NCBI GenBank assembly: GCA_037039925.1
Contig: JAXRKP010001671.1
Span: 1 to 64,000, forward strand
Reading direction: 5' to 3'
DNA from: Doris montereyensis
Lineage: Eukaryota; Mollusca; Gastropoda; Nudibranchia; Dorididae
Length of the DNA stretch: 64,000 bases
Below the pieces are notes generated by a model. That model had not been told where the DNA came from. It did not search any database and saw only the letters and a program-made list of their open reading frames with translations. The position numbers were made by a program, and so were the translations under genes. This document shows positions 62,601-64,000 of the stretch, in pieces (position 1 is the stretch's first letter; every line of letters starts with the position of its first letter).

Positions 62601-63311
62601 GTTCAATTCACAAATTAATGCCATCTTGTCTCAGTGCTGCGGAAATCATGTTATTTTCTCAAACAATTTAGAAGTGACCATTCTAGTCACTGCAGCATCT
62701 TGGATTTGTTTGCTTGATGAGGTGAATTTTTTTTTCATTTTCTTTGTCGGTGCATAACTTTGATTTTGTGTTTCTCCTTTGACCTATTGTAACAGATCAT
62801 CTAGATTTCAAGTACGGTATAAAGGATAACCTAAAAAGAAAATTGCAAAGTAGGAATTTTTAGCAATTAACTTTCTTTAATGCAAGAAAAACAAATGAAA
62901 GATAATTTAGAAATGTACACTATTGAAACAGGACATCAATCTGTAATGCATTGGTTCAATTCATGAACAGGATAACTTCTCACATAACAATATGTTAACT
63001 TTGTGTAAAACGTTTTCTACATCAACATATTTCATGTGAATTTCAGTTTTTTAAGTTTCATCTTACAAATTGCTTACATTCTTTCACTGTTATGCTGCAT
63101 TCTCTTCTTTTTGATATTTTACAGTATCAAAATATATCATAGATTGATATGAAGTAAACCCACTGCCATTTTGTGTGTTCATAATTGCTTATTTGATCTT
63201 TCTGTCAACAGAGGCATATTTTGATGATTACTATGGCTATGAGGAAGATTACTATTATCCACCAATGCCGCCGATGCGTGGAGGAAGAGGCCGTGGTGGA
63301 GGAATTCCCCT
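56615..63311 (+). CDS. SYNCRIP: SYNCRIP/hnRNP R-type RNA-binding protein, 8 exons, continues beyond window
   Basis: Exons: 56615-56750, 58238-58460, 58772-58878, 59546-59722, 60064-60197, 60552-60760, 62189-62564, 63212-63311; about 487 aa so far, last exon ends in phase 2. Order: acidic N-unit (MAQNGEDMDTKEEVLTPEEE; LDDRAMDALKEFSVDDAIKV) typical of SYNCRIP/hnRNP R; RTGYSLDVTTGQRKYGGPPP; RRM1 (IFCGKIPKDVFEDELIPLFE, GYGFITFCDRDAA); RRM2 (LRLFVGNIPKNKSRDEI, DVIIYGSADNPKQRNR); RRM3 (VKVLYVRNLTSDVSEESLKE, DYGFVHFEERDDALKAMD); then a Tyr-rich (YFDDYYGYEEDYYYPP) and RGG-type (RGGRGRGGG) tail. A nuclear/cytoplasmic mRNP protein for splicing, stability and translation. Frame breaks: 58369-58373 (T-run), 58841-58847 (G-run), 60171-60181, 60608-60611 (G-run), 60737-60745 (+1). 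Invertebrates usually have one gene for this pair, so SYNCRIP versus HNRNPR is nominal. Confidence 0.93.
57471..57481 (-). other. TTAA-type element end (candidate)
   Basis: As complement it reads TTAACTCATAG, the same as the left end of the block at 25046. The partner end was not found. Recorded because the shared string suggests a dispersed TTAA-targeting element. Confidence 0.25.
57585..57765 (+). repeat. ~45-bp tandem repeat, 4 units
   Basis: The unit 'TATATAGCGCTGTGGCTCTT', 'CCCGGTCAAACAAGGT' occurs four times with the last diverged (TTTATATAGGGCCGTGGCC). Each unit holds a TATATA string. It ends 'CTTTAAAGGGTTAA'. Lies in SYNCRIP-type intron 1 (coding). Confidence 0.9.
61020..62023 (-). 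mobile_element. internally deleted piggyBac-like element with TTAA duplication
   Basis: CTCTTTGAGCCTG at 61020-61032 and its exact complement CAGGCTCAAAGAG at 62011-62023 are 13-bp terminal inverted repeats. Both are flanked by TTAA (61016-61019, 62024-62027), the hallmark of piggyBac insertion. The element is 1004 bp and keeps only the transposase N-terminus (61744 leftwards). It lies in the intron before the RRM3 exon of the SYNCRIP-type gene, antisense to it. Without the catalytic DDD core it cannot move by itself but could be mobilised by a full-length relative. Confidence 0.9.
61580..61744 (-). pseudogene. piggyBac transposase N-terminal remnant
   Basis: MAASRSRRYTRQEVTNLF followed by a Ser/Asp/Glu-rich region (SDSDVSDNGSDEEVIPSSES) and a stop. 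A basic start followed by an acidic low-complexity N-terminus is usual in piggyBac-type (PGBD4-like) transposases. The frame ends before any catalytic segment. The identification rests as much on the TTAA and inverted repeats as on the protein. Confidence 0.6.
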
Positions 63312-63439
63312 GTAAGTACTTAACTATCAACTTAACCAGGCACGGCTCAAAAAAGATAAAAAAATTTAAGGATGTTATTACTTAACTTTCAAAAAGAAAA
63401 TGAAATTTTTATAATATAACTACATTTTGATTCTCACTG

Positions 63440-64000
63440 TTAAGATGGCAAAAGAGATCTCGCTACTGGTCATATGATCCTATACTCAGGAAGAGAAGAC
63501 AATCAACATATGAATGTTGCCCTGATGCTATCAAAAACGACAGAAAAGATTTTGTTAGAATGGGAACCCATGGGTGAAAGATTACTGAAAGCTAGGTTTA
63601 ATTCCAAATACGCAAAGATGACCATCATCATGTGATACGCCCCACAAGAAGACAAAAGTGAGGAGGAAGAACAGTGTTATGAAAGACTTAACAGCACAGT
63701 ACAAAATACCCCAAGACATGATCTACTTATTGTTCTTGGTGATTTAAACACCGAAGTTGGAAACGTTTATAGTCAAAGAGAACACATAATGGGACGTGAA
63801 GGACTAGCTGCAGACATGAATGACAATGGAGAACGGTTGGCGGAATTTTGCGCAGAAAACAATTTAATCATTGGAGAAAACATCTTTAAGCATAGAGACA
63901 TCTACAAGTGTACATGGACCTCTCCAGACAGAAAAACCAAATTGACCACATCACTATCAATGAGAAATGGAAGACATTCACTGTTAGATATGAGAACAAG
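63440..64000 (+). mobile_element. RTE-type LINE endonuclease fragment, runs off the window
   Basis: Visible: SGREDNQHMNVALMLSKTTE, LIVLGDLNTEVGN (catalytic Asp/Asn), MNDNGERLAEFCAENNLIIG, HRDIYKCTWTSPDRK, and after a frameshift NQIDHITINEKWK. This is an RTE/BovB-like endonuclease of a different subfamily from copies A-C. It starts within 130 bp of the donor at 63312 and is in sense orientation in the SYNCRIP-type gene. A TGA near 63640 and the frameshift near 63936 show decay or indel error. Confidence 0.85.

Overview
This window looks like AT-rich nuclear DNA from an invertebrate animal. A mollusc or other lophotrochozoan is the most likely source, but the species cannot be settled from the sequence. 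Three conserved animal genes have many small exons (about 30-380 bp) with GT-AG introns. The introns are packed with RTE-like and CR1/L2-like LINE fragments, tRNA-derived SINEs, TA-flanked MITEs, a piggyBac remnant and satellite arrays. No bacterial, plasmid or phage feature is present.

Layout: (1) 1000-1592, +, two exons that look like the 3' end of an unrecognised gene. (2) 2354-18868, +, eleven exons of a PLP-dependent class V aminotransferase (isopenicillin-N-epimerase-like); its introns hold two sense-strand RTE-like LINEs, a CR1/L2-like fragment, SINEs and MITEs. (3) 18.9-23.9 kb, convergent intergenic DNA with an inverted SINE pair, a 63-bp minisatellite and simple repeats. (4) 50379-23878, -, nineteen exons of SEC63, the J-domain subunit of the ER translocon; intron 14 carries a 6.3-kb array of 69-bp monomers punctuated by a ~350-bp spacer. 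(5) 50.4-56.6 kb, the divergent SEC63/SYNCRIP interval, with a dead CR1-like RT and a TAA/GAA tract. (6) 56615 to beyond 63311, +, eight exons of a SYNCRIP/hnRNP R-type RNA-binding protein, with a 1-kb piggyBac remnant flanked by TTAA in one intron and another RTE endonuclease fragment at the window edge.

The three housekeeping-type genes do not form a pathway: one is a metabolic PLP enzyme, one acts in ER protein import and one in mRNA processing. All three carry many 1-2 nt frame breaks inside well conserved exons, often in homopolymers, while splice sites and codon content stay intact. The simplest reading is uncorrected indel error in a long-read assembly rather than three adjacent pseudogenes. 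The most interesting non-genic structures are the 69-bp/spacer composite satellite, the piggyBac remnant, the family of TA-flanked MITEs (one split by a foreign insert), and the RTE copies with tandem 5' monomers and an internal RT deletion.
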